Shown here piece after piece: positions 1 through 8,410 of a stretch of 64,000 bases of DNA (the first letter of the stretch is position 1; every line of letters begins with the position of its first letter). Made by a program: the position numbers and the translations under genes. The DNA is taken from NCBI RefSeq assembly GCF_000381985.1, contig NZ_KB907350.1:1-64000 (forward strand). Direction: 5' to 3'. The notes under the pieces were generated by a model, which saw nothing but the letters and a program-made list of their open reading frames with translations, did not search any database and was not told the DNA's origin. The DNA comes from Novispirillum itersonii subsp. itersonii ATCC 12639 (lineage in GTDB: Bacteria; Pseudomonadota; Alphaproteobacteria; Rhodospirillales; Rhodospirillaceae).

Positions 1-365
1 TCGTCAATCGCCTGCTTGCCCACCAGAACCAGATCCGGCTTCTCGCGGTCGATCAGCGCCTTCAGCGCCTTCGCAACCCCCAGCGGCTGTACCTCTTCGT
101 CGGTCTGCACATGAATGCCCCGGTCGGCCCCCATCGCAAGCGCCGTGCGGATGGTTTCCTGCGCACCCGCAGACCCCAGCGAAACCGCAACGATTTCCGT
201 CGCCGTTCCCGCTTCCTTCAGGCGCACCGCTTCTTCAACCGCGATTTCGTCGAACGGGTTCATCGACATCTTGACGTTCGCCGTCTCGACACCGCTCTCG
301 TCGGCCTTCACGCGGATCTTCACGTTGTAGTCAACGACCCGCTTCACTGCTACCAGGACTTTCAT
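1..365 (-). CDS. etfB: Electron transfer flavoprotein subunit beta (partial, 3' end beyond window)
   Basis: The first 121 codons of an EtfB/FixA-type flavoprotein subunit read leftward from ATG at 365. The N-terminus begins [19 protein letters not shown] and continues through [16 protein letters not shown], the conserved opening of the ETF beta adenine-nucleotide-binding fold. EtfAB passes electrons from acyl-CoA and other flavin dehydrogenases to ETF-quinone oxidoreductase. The gene runs off the left edge, so etfA, usually the next gene, cannot be seen. The neighbouring acyl-CoA synthetase on the same strand fits a fatty-acid oxidation context. The family call is firm; the partner dehydrogenase is unknown. 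Confidence 0.93.
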   Translation of the reverse strand, partial: MKVLVAVKRVVDYNVKIRVKADESGVETANVKMSMNPFDEIAVEEAVRLKEAGTATEIVAVSLGSAGAQETIRTALAMGADRGIHVQTDEEVQPLGVAKALKALIDREKPDLVLVGKQAID

Positions 366-410
366 TGGTCCGTCTCACTCCCAGTCAGGTGATGCCCAGC
401 GTCTCACAGG

Positions 411-452
411 GCTGTTACAGGGGCTGTTACAGGGGCTGTTACAGGGGCTGTT
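411..452. repeat. 12-bp tandem repeat, 3.5 copies
   Basis: The unit GCTGTTACAGGG occurs three times without mismatch (411-422, 423-434, 435-446), followed by half a unit to 452. It covers the 3' end of the acyl-CoA synthetase gene. On the minus strand every unit carries TAA in the gene's reading frame, so the gene ends in a series of in-frame stops spaced 12 bases apart. Confidence 0.95.
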
Positions 453-2070
453 CTTCGGTCAGCGTCTCCGCACCATAGCGGTTTCGCAGTTCCAACTTCA
501 ACAGCTTGCCGGTTGCGGTATGTGGCAAATCCTCGACAATCACCACATCGTCAGGAATCCACCAGTGGGCCACCTTCCCGTCAAACCACGCCCGCATCTC
601 AGCCGGTGTCAGATCTGCCCCGTCTTTCAGCGCGACAATCAGGCGCGGTCGCTCGCCCCATTTCGTATCGGTCCGGGCAATGGCCGCGGCTTCCCGCACT
701 GCCGGATGCCCGACCGCAACGTTTTCCAACGTGATTGAGGAAATCCATTCGCCACCGGATTTGATGACATCCTTGGTCCGGTCAACAATTTCCATAAAGC
801 CGTCCGCGGTCAGCGTTGCCACATCACCGGTTTTGAACCAGCCATCCCCCGTAAAGGCGCTGCGGTCTTCCAGACCAAAATATCCGGCGGCAATCCACGG
901 TCCACGTACCTGCAGCACACCGTAAGAAACACCATCCCACGGCAGCACTGTGCCTGCATCATCGCAGATCCGCACCTCCACCCCATAGGGGGCCCGCCCC
1001 TGCTTGAGTCGATAGCGCAGCTGTTCTTGTTCCGACAGCGCGGTTTCCTGCTGCGGGGTCAGAACCGCAAAAGCCCCGAGCGGACTGGTTTCAGTCATCC
1101 CCCAGGCATGCAGCACCCGCACCCCTCTGGCGGCAAACCGGGCCATCATACTTTCCGGGCAGGCAGAGCCGCCGATAACAACCCGCTGCAGGGGGGCCAA
1201 AGATAGCCCGGCGGCCTCGGCATGATTCAGCAGCATCAGCCAGACAGTGGGCACGCCGGCGGTAAAGGTCACCCCTTCGCCAACGATCAGATCATGCACA
1301 CTGGCCCCATCCAGCCGCGCTCCGGGGAACACCAGCTTGGCCCCGGTCAGAGGCGCCCCGTAGGGAATGCACCAGGCGTTCACATGGAACATCGGTACAA
1401 CCGGCATAATCACATCATGCCCGGAGAACCCGAACAGATCAGGCATATTGGCCGACAAGGCATGCAGCAGGGTTGAACGGTGCGTATAGAGAACCCCTTT
1501 CGGGTCACCGGTGGTGCCGGACGTGTAGCACAGTCCCGAAGCGGTATTCTCATCGAGCTGCGGCCACTCAAACGTCTCAGCGTGACCGGCGATAAAGGTC
1601 TCATACGCCACTACGTCCGGCAGCGTTGTTGCCGGAACGGCATCCGCCATGACGATGATCTTCGGAACCGCCTTCAGGGACGGAGCCACCTTTTCCACCA
1701 GCGGCAGAAACATCGGCTCAACAAACAGCAGACGGTCTTCGGCGTGATCAATGATAAAGCGGATCTGATCGGGAAACAGGCGGGGGTTGATGGTGTGGCA
1801 GACAAACCCTGCCCCCGGCACCGCGTAATACAGCTCAAAATGACGGAACCCGTTCCACGCCAGCGTCGCCACCCGGTCCCCCGGCTGCAAACCGGCCGCG
1901 GCCAGAGCATTGGCCAGCTGGCGGGTCCGGCGGGCAGCGTCCGCATAGGTGTAGCGATGCAGGCTGCCATCATCCTGACGGGACACAATCTCTGCCTGCG
2001 GATGGTAACGGGCAGCATGTTCCAGCACCCCCGAAATCAGCAGCGGGGCCGACATCATCTGACCAAGCAT
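439..2070 (-). CDS. Acyl-CoA synthetase (AMP-forming), AlkK/FadD-like
   Basis: A 543-residue member of the ANL adenylating superfamily, which activates a fatty or organic acid to acyl-CoA through an acyl-AMP intermediate. The phosphate-binding loop YTSGTTGDPKGV is near residue 180, the A5-type motif HAWGMTE near 320, and the C-terminal hinge and lysine motif DRTKDVIKSGGEWIS followed by the catalytic TGKLLK near the end. Length and layout fit medium/long-chain AlkK-type enzymes. ATG at 2070 has GGAGG five bases upstream. It lies between etfB and a merR gene on the same strand, suggesting fatty-acid catabolism. Substrate chain length cannot be read from the sequence. Confidence 0.88.
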   Translation of the reverse strand: MLGQMMSAPLLISGVLEHAARYHPQAEIVSRQDDGSLHRYTYADAARRTRQLANALAAAGLQPGDRVATLAWNGFRHFELYYAVPGAGFVCHTINPRLFPDQIRFIIDHAEDRLLFVEPMFLPLVEKVAPSLKAVPKIIVMADAVPATTLPDVVAYETFIAGHAETFEWPQLDENTASGLCYTSGTTGDPKGVLYTHRSTLLHALSANMPDLFGFSGHDVIMPVVPMFHVNAWCIPYGAPLTGAKLVFPGARLDGASVHDLIVGEGVTFTAGVPTVWLMLLNHAEAAGLSLAPLQRVVIGGSACPESMMARFAARGVRVLHAWGMTETSPLGAFAVLTPQQETALSEQEQLRYRLKQGRAPYGVEVRICDDAGTVLPWDGVSYGVLQVRGPWIAAGYFGLEDRSAFTGDGWFKTGDVATLTADGFMEIVDRTKDVIKSGGEWISSITLENVAVGHPAVREAAAIARTDTKWGERPRLIVALKDGADLTPAEMRAWFDGKVAHWWIPDDVVIVEDLPHTATGKLLKLELRNRYGAETLTEEQPL

Positions 2071-2170
2071 TTTATCCTCCCTGACCCGGCGTGGTTTTGC
2101 CGCCGGCTTTCTTTATGCGCGGATCCCTGTGGGTGGGGGTGCGGCCTTGCCTGGCCGTCTTTCCCCCGGA

Positions 2171-2563
2171 TTAGTCAGCTGAAGGAGACGGGCCGATTTT
2201 GCTCAGGGCCTCGTCTTCCAGCACGTGCAGCTCTGCAATAATGGTCTCGACCTCCTGCCGCATCCTTTCCATCTCAGCAAGACGGCGGCGGATCTTATCC
2301 AGACCGACGCGGTATTGCTCGGCGCCGTCCTGTCCGGAGCGGTAGAGATCGAGGTATTCCGCAATGTCTTCCAATGAAAAGCCCAGACGGCGGAAGCGCT
2401 GGATCATCTGCAGGCGGGCCCGGTCGCGGTAGGTGTAAAACCGCGCCCCGCCCATCCGGCCGGGAGCCAGCAGGCCCTTTTCCTCATAAAAGCGCAGGGC
2501 CTGCGGGGTCAGATCAAACAGCTTCGCCAGTTCCGAAACGGTATAGGTATGGTCACGGTCCAT
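2171..2563 (-). CDS. MerR family transcriptional regulator
   Basis: A MerR-type regulator of 130 residues from the chosen start. The N-terminal winged helix reads YTVSELAKLFDLTPQALRFYEE, followed by the usual YRDRARLQMIQRFRRLGFSLEDI segment and a long dimerising helix ending in acidic and polar residues. ATG at 2563 is preferred over upstream in-frame ATGs at 2569 and 2587 because AGGAG sits seven bases before it. No cysteine cluster for metal binding is present, so metal sensing is unlikely. A 38-bp inverted repeat lies just upstream. Position behind an acyl-CoA synthetase suggests control of acyl-CoA metabolism; this is inference. Confidence 0.87.
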   Translation of the reverse strand: MDRDHTYTVSELAKLFDLTPQALRFYEEKGLLAPGRMGGARFYTYRDRARLQMIQRFRRLGFSLEDIAEYLDLYRSGQDGAEQYRVGLDKIRRRLAEMERMRQEVETIIAELHVLEDEALSKIGPSPSAD

Positions 2564-2594
2564 AGGCATACTCCTGACAGAAACCAAGCGTGCC

Positions 2595-2632
2595 TGAGCT
2601 CATAGTTAAAGTCAACTTTAACTATGAGCTCA
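2595..2632. promoter_or_regulatory. 38-bp inverted repeat upstream of merR, candidate operator
   Basis: Two perfect 18-base arms (2595-2612 and 2615-2632) are separated by CA. The repeat begins about 30 bases upstream of the merR start codon. MerR proteins bind dyads lying within their promoters, so this is a likely autoregulatory operator. On the minus strand TTGACT lies at its centre and could serve as a -35 element. Palindromy is seen directly; the function is inferred. Confidence 0.7.
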
Positions 2633-2669
2633 TAAGACAGATGTTTTCCCTATAGGGAATGCTTATCCC

Positions 2670-3545
2670 TTATAGGATCCCGGCGCGCAGAACATCCAGC
2701 AGGGGCTGGACTGCCGGATTCTGCCCTGTCCGCAGGGTCTTCAGCACCACCGGCAGCCCCGGTGCCGCCTGTAACGGTCGGAAGACCAGATCCGTCATGC
2801 CGGGCCGGAGACTCTCCGGGACCAACGCGACACCAAGATCAGCCGCCACCAGACGCAGAATCGTATGCTGGAGCTGTGGCTCAAAACGGTACACCGGCTC
2901 TATACCACCGGAAACGCAGTAGTCCTGAATCGCATTCCGCAGAGCCGGAGCAATATGTGCCGGGGCCGCGATCAGCGGCTGTCCGGCGAGATCCCCCGGC
3001 ACGATCAGATCCCGTGCGGCCAAAGGATGCCCGGCAGCCACCGCCAGACACAGGCGGTCGGTAAAGACCGGCTCAACCGCAATCTGTGGCAGATCCCGGC
3101 CAGAGAATGTGATCGCCGCATCCAGCACCCCGGTCAGCAGGGCACTTTCGATCTCCATCGGCGTGATTTCAGTCAGAGACAGGCGCACATCCGGCCTCGC
3201 CGCGCTGTAACGGCGTACCAAGGCCGGGACAACACTCTGGGCAGCATGCATCATGAAACCAAGATGCAGCGCCCCGGCCTTTCCCTCCGCCACCAGCCGC
3301 GCATCGCGGCAGGCATCCTCGAACCTGGCCAGCACCGCGCGGGCATCGCTTAAAAAGCGCTCTCCCGCCGGGGTCAGGCTGACCTGACGCGATGACCGCT
3401 CCACCAGCCGCACGCCAAGATCCCGCTCCAGATTGGCAATCTGTCGGCTGAAGGGGGGCTGCGTCATATTCATCCGCGCGGCGGCATGCCCAAAATGCAG
3501 GGTCTCCGCCAGTGCCACGAAATACCGCATCTGTCGCGTATCCAT
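2670..3545 (-). CDS. LysR family transcriptional regulator
   Basis: A 291-residue LysR-type regulator. The N-terminal helix-turn-helix MRYFVALAETLHFGHAAAR and the following FSRQIANLERDLGVRLVER match the family, and a periplasmic-binding-like effector domain follows from about residue 90. The open frame extends upstream to 4100, but the family start is MDTRQMRYF at 3545. It is divergent from an AEC-family carrier gene with 105 bases between the starts, the classical arrangement in which a LysR protein controls its divergent neighbour. The effector is unknown. Confidence 0.9.
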   Translation of the reverse strand: MDTRQMRYFVALAETLHFGHAAARMNMTQPPFSRQIANLERDLGVRLVERSSRQVSLTPAGERFLSDARAVLARFEDACRDARLVAEGKAGALHLGFMMHAAQSVVPALVRRYSAARPDVRLSLTEITPMEIESALLTGVLDAAITFSGRDLPQIAVEPVFTDRLCLAVAAGHPLAARDLIVPGDLAGQPLIAAPAHIAPALRNAIQDYCVSGGIEPVYRFEPQLQHTILRLVAADLGVALVPESLRPGMTDLVFRPLQAAPGLPVVLKTLRTGQNPAVQPLLDVLRAGIL

Positions 3546-3650
3546 TGATACCTTTTCTGCATTTATGGGCTGATCAGAATGGATTGGATCGTATCGAAAC
3601 CCCTTGCTATGGGAAAGAGGGTTCCCCCTTCGTGACAAGAGTCTCCCCCC

Positions 3651-4586
3651 ATGCTGGTTAACCTTGGTATCGTCCTGCCGATCTTTGCCTTGATCCTGAC
3701 CGGCTGGATTGCCCGCCGATCCGGCATTCTTGGGCCCAATGCCACGCGGGAGGTCAACCGCGTTGTCGTCTATCTGGCCTTGCCTGCCCTGCTGTTTGAC
3801 ATCATGGCCCGGGCAAAACCGGCCGAAATCTGGCAGCCGGGGTTCATCATTGCCTTTACCGGCGGCTGCGCAATCATCTTTGCCGGAACCCTGTTCTGGC
3901 GTCTGTGGCAGGGCCATCATCTGGCGGATTCCGCGATTGACAGCCTGAATGCCAGCTATGCCAACACCGGTTTCATGGGGTTCCCGCTGGTGCTGGCGGT
4001 GCTGGGGCAGGAGGCCATGGCCGCAACCCTGATTGCCACCATCATCACCGTCTGCATTCTGTTCGGGTTCGCAATCGTGCTGATCGAGATCGGACTGCAA
4101 TCCGAAACCCGTCGACGGGATATTGTCCGCAAGACAGCTCTGTCTCTGGCGAAGAACCCTCTTTTGATCGCCCCCGCCCTCGGCGCGGGAGTGATGCTGA
4201 CCGGCCTCCCCCTGCCGCAGCCGGTGGAAAGCTATCTGAAACTGATGGGCGGGGCGGCATCACCCTGCGCGCTGGTTGCTCTGGGACTGTTCCTCGCCCA
4301 GAACTCCGGCCACAGTCCCAAGGCAGGCAATATCGTACAGTCGGCCCTGATCGCGCTGAAGCTGTTCATCCATCCGGCAGTTACCTGGGTGATTGCTTTT
4401 CCTCTGCTCGGCCTGCCCCCAGCGGTCGGCGGCACCGCCGTGCTGCTGGCGGCCCTGCCGACCGGTACCGGCCCGTTCATGCTGGCGGAGTTTTATCAGC
4501 GGGAAGCGCTGCTGACCGGGCGGGTGGTGCTGATCACCACCCTTCTCTCGGTCGCAACCCTGTCGCTGTATCTGGCCTTGGCCTGA
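3651..4586 (+). CDS. AEC family transporter (auxin efflux carrier-like)
   Basis: A 311-residue inner-membrane protein with about ten hydrophobic segments, opening with MLVNLGIVLPIFALILTGW and containing NRVVVYLALPALLFD, characteristic of the AEC family. Bacterial members such as MdcF/MleP-type proteins move malonate, malate or other organic acids. It ends in a helix close to the C-terminus and is followed by a clear terminator hairpin. The divergent LysR gene probably regulates it. The transported compound cannot be deduced. Confidence 0.85.
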   Translation: MLVNLGIVLPIFALILTGWIARRSGILGPNATREVNRVVVYLALPALLFDIMARAKPAEIWQPGFIIAFTGGCAIIFAGTLFWRLWQGHHLADSAIDSLNASYANTGFMGFPLVLAVLGQEAMAATLIATIITVCILFGFAIVLIEIGLQSETRRRDIVRKTALSLAKNPLLIAPALGAGVMLTGLPLPQPVESYLKLMGGAASPCALVALGLFLAQNSGHSPKAGNIVQSALIALKLFIHPAVTWVIAFPLLGLPPAVGGTAVLLAALPTGTGPFMLAEFYQREALLTGRVVLITTLLSVATLSLYLALA

Positions 4587-4592
4587 AGCAAA

Positions 4593-4623
4593 AGCAGGGG
4601 GACCGGCCATCGGTCCCCCTGCT
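4593..4623. terminator. Bidirectional terminator hairpin between convergent genes
   Basis: A perfect 13-base stem (4593-4605 with 4611-4623) and a 5-base loop. It lies between the AEC gene and the convergent amidotransferase gene. A short T run follows in the minus direction; the plus side is pyrimidine-rich. Confidence 0.75.
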
Positions 4624-4649
4624 CTTCCCTCTCTGTGATCCGGGCTTCT

Positions 4650-5372
4650 TTATGCCGCCTGACCATGCTTCAGCACACGCAGCATCCACTCTGCCGCCAC
4701 CGTCGCGTCGGTTTTCGCGCTTTCCTGTTTCAGATCCGCCAGCGCCGCATCGGCCAGCGGCTCCGGAATCAGGCCCCGGCGCAGGGCCACCAGATCCGCC
4801 TCAAAGGGAATGCCGAATTCCGGATGCCCCTGAAAACTCAGCGCCGTGTCGCCATACACCAGCACCGCATTCGGGCAGAATTCTGAACTGGCGACCACCG
4901 TCGCCGACGGCGGCAGCTCCACCACCTGATCCTGATGCATCGCTGACAGCTTAAGCGCCGACGGTGCCCCGTCCAGCAGCGGCGGTACCATGGTCAGCGG
5001 GTATTCATGGATCCCCACACCCCAGCCCTTCGCCGATTTTTCAACCCGCCCGCCGAGGGCCTGCGCCAGAATCTGGTGCCCGAAGCAGATACCGACCACC
5101 GGGCGGCGCGCCGCCACCAGCGTGCGCAACAGATCCTGCAGGCGCAGCATCCACGGCAGGTTTTCATACACCCCATGCCGTGATCCGGTGATCACCCAGC
5201 CATCACAGGCATCAGGGCTATCCGGGAACTGATCTTCCAGCACCGGATAGACCACAAACTCAAGCCCCGGATCCGCCGAGGTCAGCAGCCCCCGGATCAT
5301 ATCCGCATAAGAGCCGTAGGCCCCGATCAGGTCCGGCGGCGTCCGCCCGGTTTCAAGGATACCGATACGCAT
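4650..5372 (-). CDS. Class I glutamine amidotransferase, putrescine-locus type
   Basis: A 240-residue class I glutaminase fold. The nucleophile elbow GICFGHQ places Cys96, and QGHPEF gives His183 and Glu185, so the catalytic triad is complete. Such proteins hydrolyse glutamine amides or gamma-glutamyl bonds. Here the gene follows agmatinase by 15 bases on the same strand, in a locus with puuA-like, puuB-like and pot genes. A role as the hydrolase releasing GABA from gamma-glutamyl-GABA (the PuuD step) is therefore reasonable. The sequence looks more like the GMP-synthase-like group than E. coli PuuD, so the substrate is inferred. ATG at 5372 has GGGAG upstream. Confidence 0.8.
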   Translation of the reverse strand: MRIGILETGRTPPDLIGAYGSYADMIRGLLTSADPGLEFVVYPVLEDQFPDSPDACDGWVITGSRHGVYENLPWMLRLQDLLRTLVAARRPVVGICFGHQILAQALGGRVEKSAKGWGVGIHEYPLTMVPPLLDGAPSALKLSAMHQDQVVELPPSATVVASSEFCPNAVLVYGDTALSFQGHPEFGIPFEADLVALRRGLIPEPLADAALADLKQESAKTDATVAAEWMLRVLKHGQAA

Positions 5373-5387
5373 AGAAAGCTCCCGCTT

Positions 5388-6365
5388 TTACAGATCACCG
5401 ACCGGCTGACGCACCGCGCCCCGGGCTTCCGCCAGCAGACACAGATAATCATGCGCAACCGTCGCCGCCGCAATGGCCGTAATTTCCGACACGTCATAGG
5501 CCGGGGCGACTTCCACCACATCCATCCCGACAAAGGCCAGCCCACCCAGACCGCGCACAATCTCCAGCGCCTGCGCCGAAGACAGGCCGCCCGGCACCGG
5601 GGTGCCGGTCCCGGGGGCAAAAGCCGGATCAAGCACGTCAATGTCAAAGGTCAGATAAACCTTCCGGTCCCCGACCCGCTGGCGGATGGCATCAATCGCC
5701 GCCTGCACGCCGTTGCGGTGAATCCACGGCGCCGACAGGATTTTGAAGCCATGGTCACTGTCATTATAAGTCCGCAGCCCGACCTGTACCGATGCCCCGG
5801 CATCAATCAGCCCCTGCTGTTTGGCGCGCAGGAACATGGTGCCGTGGTTCAGGCTGGTTTCGCTGCCATCATCCCAGGTGTCACAGTGGGCATCGAAATG
5901 GATCAGCGCCAGTGGCCCATGCACCGCCGCATGAGCTTTCAGCAGCGGATACGTGACAAAGTGATCGCCACCCAACGACAGCAGGGATGTGCCCTGACGG
6001 ATAATCTTTTCCGCTTCCGCTGCAATGGTCTCGATGATGGTTTCCGGATGGTGGGGATCAAGGAACACATCGCCGTAATCCGCAACCGCCAGCGTCGCAA
6101 ACGGATCAAACCCAAACGGAAACGCCAGAAGCTCAGCCAGCTGAACCGATGCGGCCCGGATCGCCCGCGGCCCCAGACGGGCCCCGCTGCGGTAGGTGAC
6201 CGCACCGTCATACGGCACGCCCATCACCGCCACATCAATCCCGGTCAGGTCCCGCCGGTAAGGACGCCGCAGAAAGCTCAGCGCACCGCCATAAGTCATC
6301 TCCGCCGCCCGGCCATACGGGTCGGATTTACGGAACGCCTGATCACCGAGAATATCGTCTGTCAC
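5388..6365 (-). CDS. speB: Agmatinase (ureohydrolase)
   Basis: A 325-residue member of the arginase/agmatinase family that hydrolyses agmatine to putrescine and urea. All manganese-binding motifs are present: GGDH with His135, DAHCD (Asp158, His160, Asp162) and DIDVLDP (Asp241, Asp243). The start is GTG at 6365, with AAAGG eight bases upstream. It lies downstream of the PotFGHI importer genes but is separated from potI by a structured repeat element. It would feed putrescine into the gamma-glutamylation route encoded nearby. Agmatinase rather than arginase is favoured by the DWDDG-type loop after DAHCD and by context; guanidinobutyrase is possible. Confidence 0.87.
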   Translation of the reverse strand: MTDDILGDQAFRKSDPYGRAAEMTYGGALSFLRRPYRRDLTGIDVAVMGVPYDGAVTYRSGARLGPRAIRAASVQLAELLAFPFGFDPFATLAVADYGDVFLDPHHPETIIETIAAEAEKIIRQGTSLLSLGGDHFVTYPLLKAHAAVHGPLALIHFDAHCDTWDDGSETSLNHGTMFLRAKQQGLIDAGASVQVGLRTYNDSDHGFKILSAPWIHRNGVQAAIDAIRQRVGDRKVYLTFDIDVLDPAFAPGTGTPVPGGLSSAQALEIVRGLGGLAFVGMDVVEVAPAYDVSEITAIAAATVAHDYLCLLAEARGAVRQPVGDL

Positions 6366-6404
6366 GTTTGCAGTCCTTTTGTGTTTGGTGGCTTGTTTGT
6401 TTGG

Positions 6405-6570
6405 CCCTCAGATGCCGGGCGCGGGCATCCGCCCGCTTGGCTTACGCGCGAATGGTCGCGCGGGCCCTCAATGGGCCAGTCGCTGCGCTCCACTTTTCAT
6501 TCGGCTCCTCTGGCGGCAGGCGGGGGCATCCGCCCCCTTACCTCACGCGCGAATAGTCGCGCGGGGTCGC
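6405..6570 (+). repeat. Structured intergenic repeat, locus A (two hairpin modules)
   Basis: Stretch between potI and speB related to the repeat at 14461-14800. Module 1 has three stems: GCGGGC/GCCCGC with a four-base loop (6421-6436), CGCGCGA/TCGCGCG with loop ATGG (6445-6462) and GGCCC/GGGCC with loop TCAAT (6463-6477). Module 2 repeats the first two stems as GGGGGC/GCCCCC (6522-6537) and CGCGCGA/TCGCGCG (6546-6563). Stem positions covary between copies. No protein-coding role is likely. It may act on the polycistronic mRNA, or be a mobile REP-like element. Confidence 0.85.
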
Positions 6571-6575
6571 CACGG

Positions 6576-7415
6576 TCACAGTCCTGCCGCCGCGGCCCGT
6601 TCCTCCCGCTGGCGCATCCGGTGCAGGCGGGCTGCATTCCAGGTGAACAGCACCACCCCAATACCGACCACCACAATCATCATCGTCGCCAGCGCATTCA
6701 CTTCCGGGCTGACCCCCAGCCGCACCTTGGAGAAAATCACCATCGGCAGCGTCGAGTATCCCGGCCCCGAAACGAAGGCGGAAATCACCAGATCATCAAA
6801 CGACACCGTGAACGACAGCAGCCAGCCCGACACCAACGCCGGAGCAATCATCGGCAGGGTGATATCAACAAACACCCGCCACGGCCTCGCCCCCAGATCC
6901 AGCGCCGCTTCCTCAATCACCCCATCCATATCGGCAAGGCGGGACTGCACCACCACGGCCACATAGGCCATACAGAACGTGACGTGAGAGATGATCAGCG
7001 TCACCACCCCGCGCCCCTTTGGCCAGCCGAGCAGCCCTTCCATCGCCACAAACAGCAGCAGCAGGGCCAGACCGGTGATCACCTCCGGCATCACCAGCGG
7101 GGCTGATACCATGCCGGTCAGCGCCACTTTGCCCCGAAATTTATTGAACCGGGACAGCGCAAACCCCGCCAGCGTCCCCAGCACCACCGCCAGAGAGGCA
7201 CTGATGAAAGCAATCTTCAGGCTGATCGCCGCCGCGCCCAAAATCTGGTCATCCTGCAACAGCTCGCCGTACCACTTCGGGGAAAAACCACTCCAGACCG
7301 TCACCAGACGGCTTTCGTTGAAACTCAGGACCACCATGGTCACAATCGGCAGATAGAGAAAGGCAAAGCCGGTCAGGGCCAGCACCTTCAGCGATGTGCT
7401 GCGGCGTCTCATCAT
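6576..7415 (-). CDS. potI: Putrescine ABC transporter permease
   Basis: A 279-residue membrane permease of the PotC/PotI type with about six transmembrane segments. The EAA loop, which docks to the ATPase, appears as EEAALDLGARPWRVFVDITL near residue 165. It starts with two consecutive ATGs at 7415 and 7412, and its start overlaps the potH stop codon by four bases, indicating translational coupling. It forms the importer with PotH, PotG and PotF encoded immediately upstream. Substrate assignment to putrescine comes from the whole locus rather than from this chain alone. Confidence 0.9.
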   Translation of the reverse strand: MMRRRSTSLKVLALTGFAFLYLPIVTMVVLSFNESRLVTVWSGFSPKWYGELLQDDQILGAAAISLKIAFISASLAVVLGTLAGFALSRFNKFRGKVALTGMVSAPLVMPEVITGLALLLLFVAMEGLLGWPKGRGVVTLIISHVTFCMAYVAVVVQSRLADMDGVIEEAALDLGARPWRVFVDITLPMIAPALVSGWLLSFTVSFDDLVISAFVSGPGYSTLPMVIFSKVRLGVSPEVNALATMMIVVVGIGVVLFTWNAARLHRMRQREERAAAAGL

Positions 7416-8410
7416 CCATGCTCCGCTGTTTTGTTCTGGCCGTTCCGCAGCAGCATGACCGGGATCACGAGGACCACCATCATCACCACTGCCACAGCCG
7501 AGGCCATCGGCCAGTCGCGGTTATTGAAGAACTCATCCCACAGCACACGCCCGATCATCAGCGTGTCGGGCCCCCCCATCAGGGCCGGGATGACAAATTC
7601 CCCCACCGCCGGAATGAACACCAGCATACTGCCAGCCACCATCCCCGGCCGCGACAGTGGCAGGGTAACGGTCAGAAATGCTTTCCACGGTGCGCTGCCA
7701 AGATCTGCCGCCGCTTCCAGCAGCGTATCATCCAGCTTCTCCAGCGTGGCATACAACGGCAGCACCATGAACGGCAGATAGGTGTACACCACGCCGAGGT
7801 AGACTGCGAAATCCGTCTGCATCATCACCAGCGGCTGGTCGATAATGCCAAGGCTGATCAGGATGTTGTTGATCACCCCGTTATGCTGTAACAGGCCGAT
7901 CCACGCATAGACCCGCAGCAGCAGCGAGGTCCAGAACGGCAGGATCACCAGCGCCAGCCACAGCGGCCGCCGCTCCGCCGGTTGGCGGGCGATGAACAGC
8001 GCCATCGGATAACCGATCAGCAGGCAGAACAGCGTCGACACCGCCGCCACCTTCAGCGATCCGGCATAGGCCGCCAGATACAGCGTATCTTCCAGCAAAA
8101 ACAGATATTTTCCGAAGTTAAGCTGTAAGGTGGCCACCGCCTCGCCGTCCCAGTCCAGCAAAGCGGTATAAGGGGGCATCGCAATGGCGGTATCAGCCAG
8201 AGAGATCTTCAGCACCACCGCAAACGGCAGCAAAAAGAACACCAGCAGCCACCCCAGCGGGATCCCCGAGACCACCCCCCGCCCCAGCCCTTTCGGCACC
8301 CGAAGGCGGAGACGTTGCCCCAGCCATGACACAGCCGGTCCGGGACCGGGGCGCGACGCCACCCCCTGCCCCGGCGCGGCCTGCGCCGCCGTATGGTCGC
8401 CGCCGCTCAT
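7412..8410 (-). CDS. potH: Putrescine ABC transporter permease
   Basis: A 332-residue permease of the PotB/PotH type. It has a cytoplasmic N-terminal extension of about 45 residues before the first hydrophobic segment (WLLVFFLLPFAVVLKISLAD), then about six membrane helices. The EAA loop is LEAAADLGSAPWKAFLTVTL. Both ends overlap neighbours by four bases (potG upstream, potI downstream), so potG-potH-potI are coupled. The N-terminal extension is longer than in E. coli PotH and rich in Gly and Pro. Confidence 0.9.
   Translation of the reverse strand: MSGGDHTAAQAAPGQGVASRPGPGPAVSWLGQRLRLRVPKGLGRGVVSGIPLGWLLVFFLLPFAVVLKISLADTAIAMPPYTALLDWDGEAVATLQLNFGKYLFLLEDTLYLAAYAGSLKVAAVSTLFCLLIGYPMALFIARQPAERRPLWLALVILPFWTSLLLRVYAWIGLLQHNGVINNILISLGIIDQPLVMMQTDFAVYLGVVYTYLPFMVLPLYATLEKLDDTLLEAAADLGSAPWKAFLTVTLPLSRPGMVAGSMLVFIPAVGEFVIPALMGGPDTLMIGRVLWDEFFNNRDWPMASAVAVVMMVVLVIPVMLLRNGQNKTAEHG

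Noticed and set aside
3546-4100. N-terminal extension of the LysR gene (185 codons)
   Set aside because: The extension is antisense to the AEC carrier gene; the LysR family start MRYF aligns with ATG at 3545.
5451-7106. 551-codon open frame opposite speB and potI
   Set aside because: It is antisense to two well-supported genes, spans the repeat, and its Arg/Gln/His-rich translation matches the shadow of GC-rich codons.
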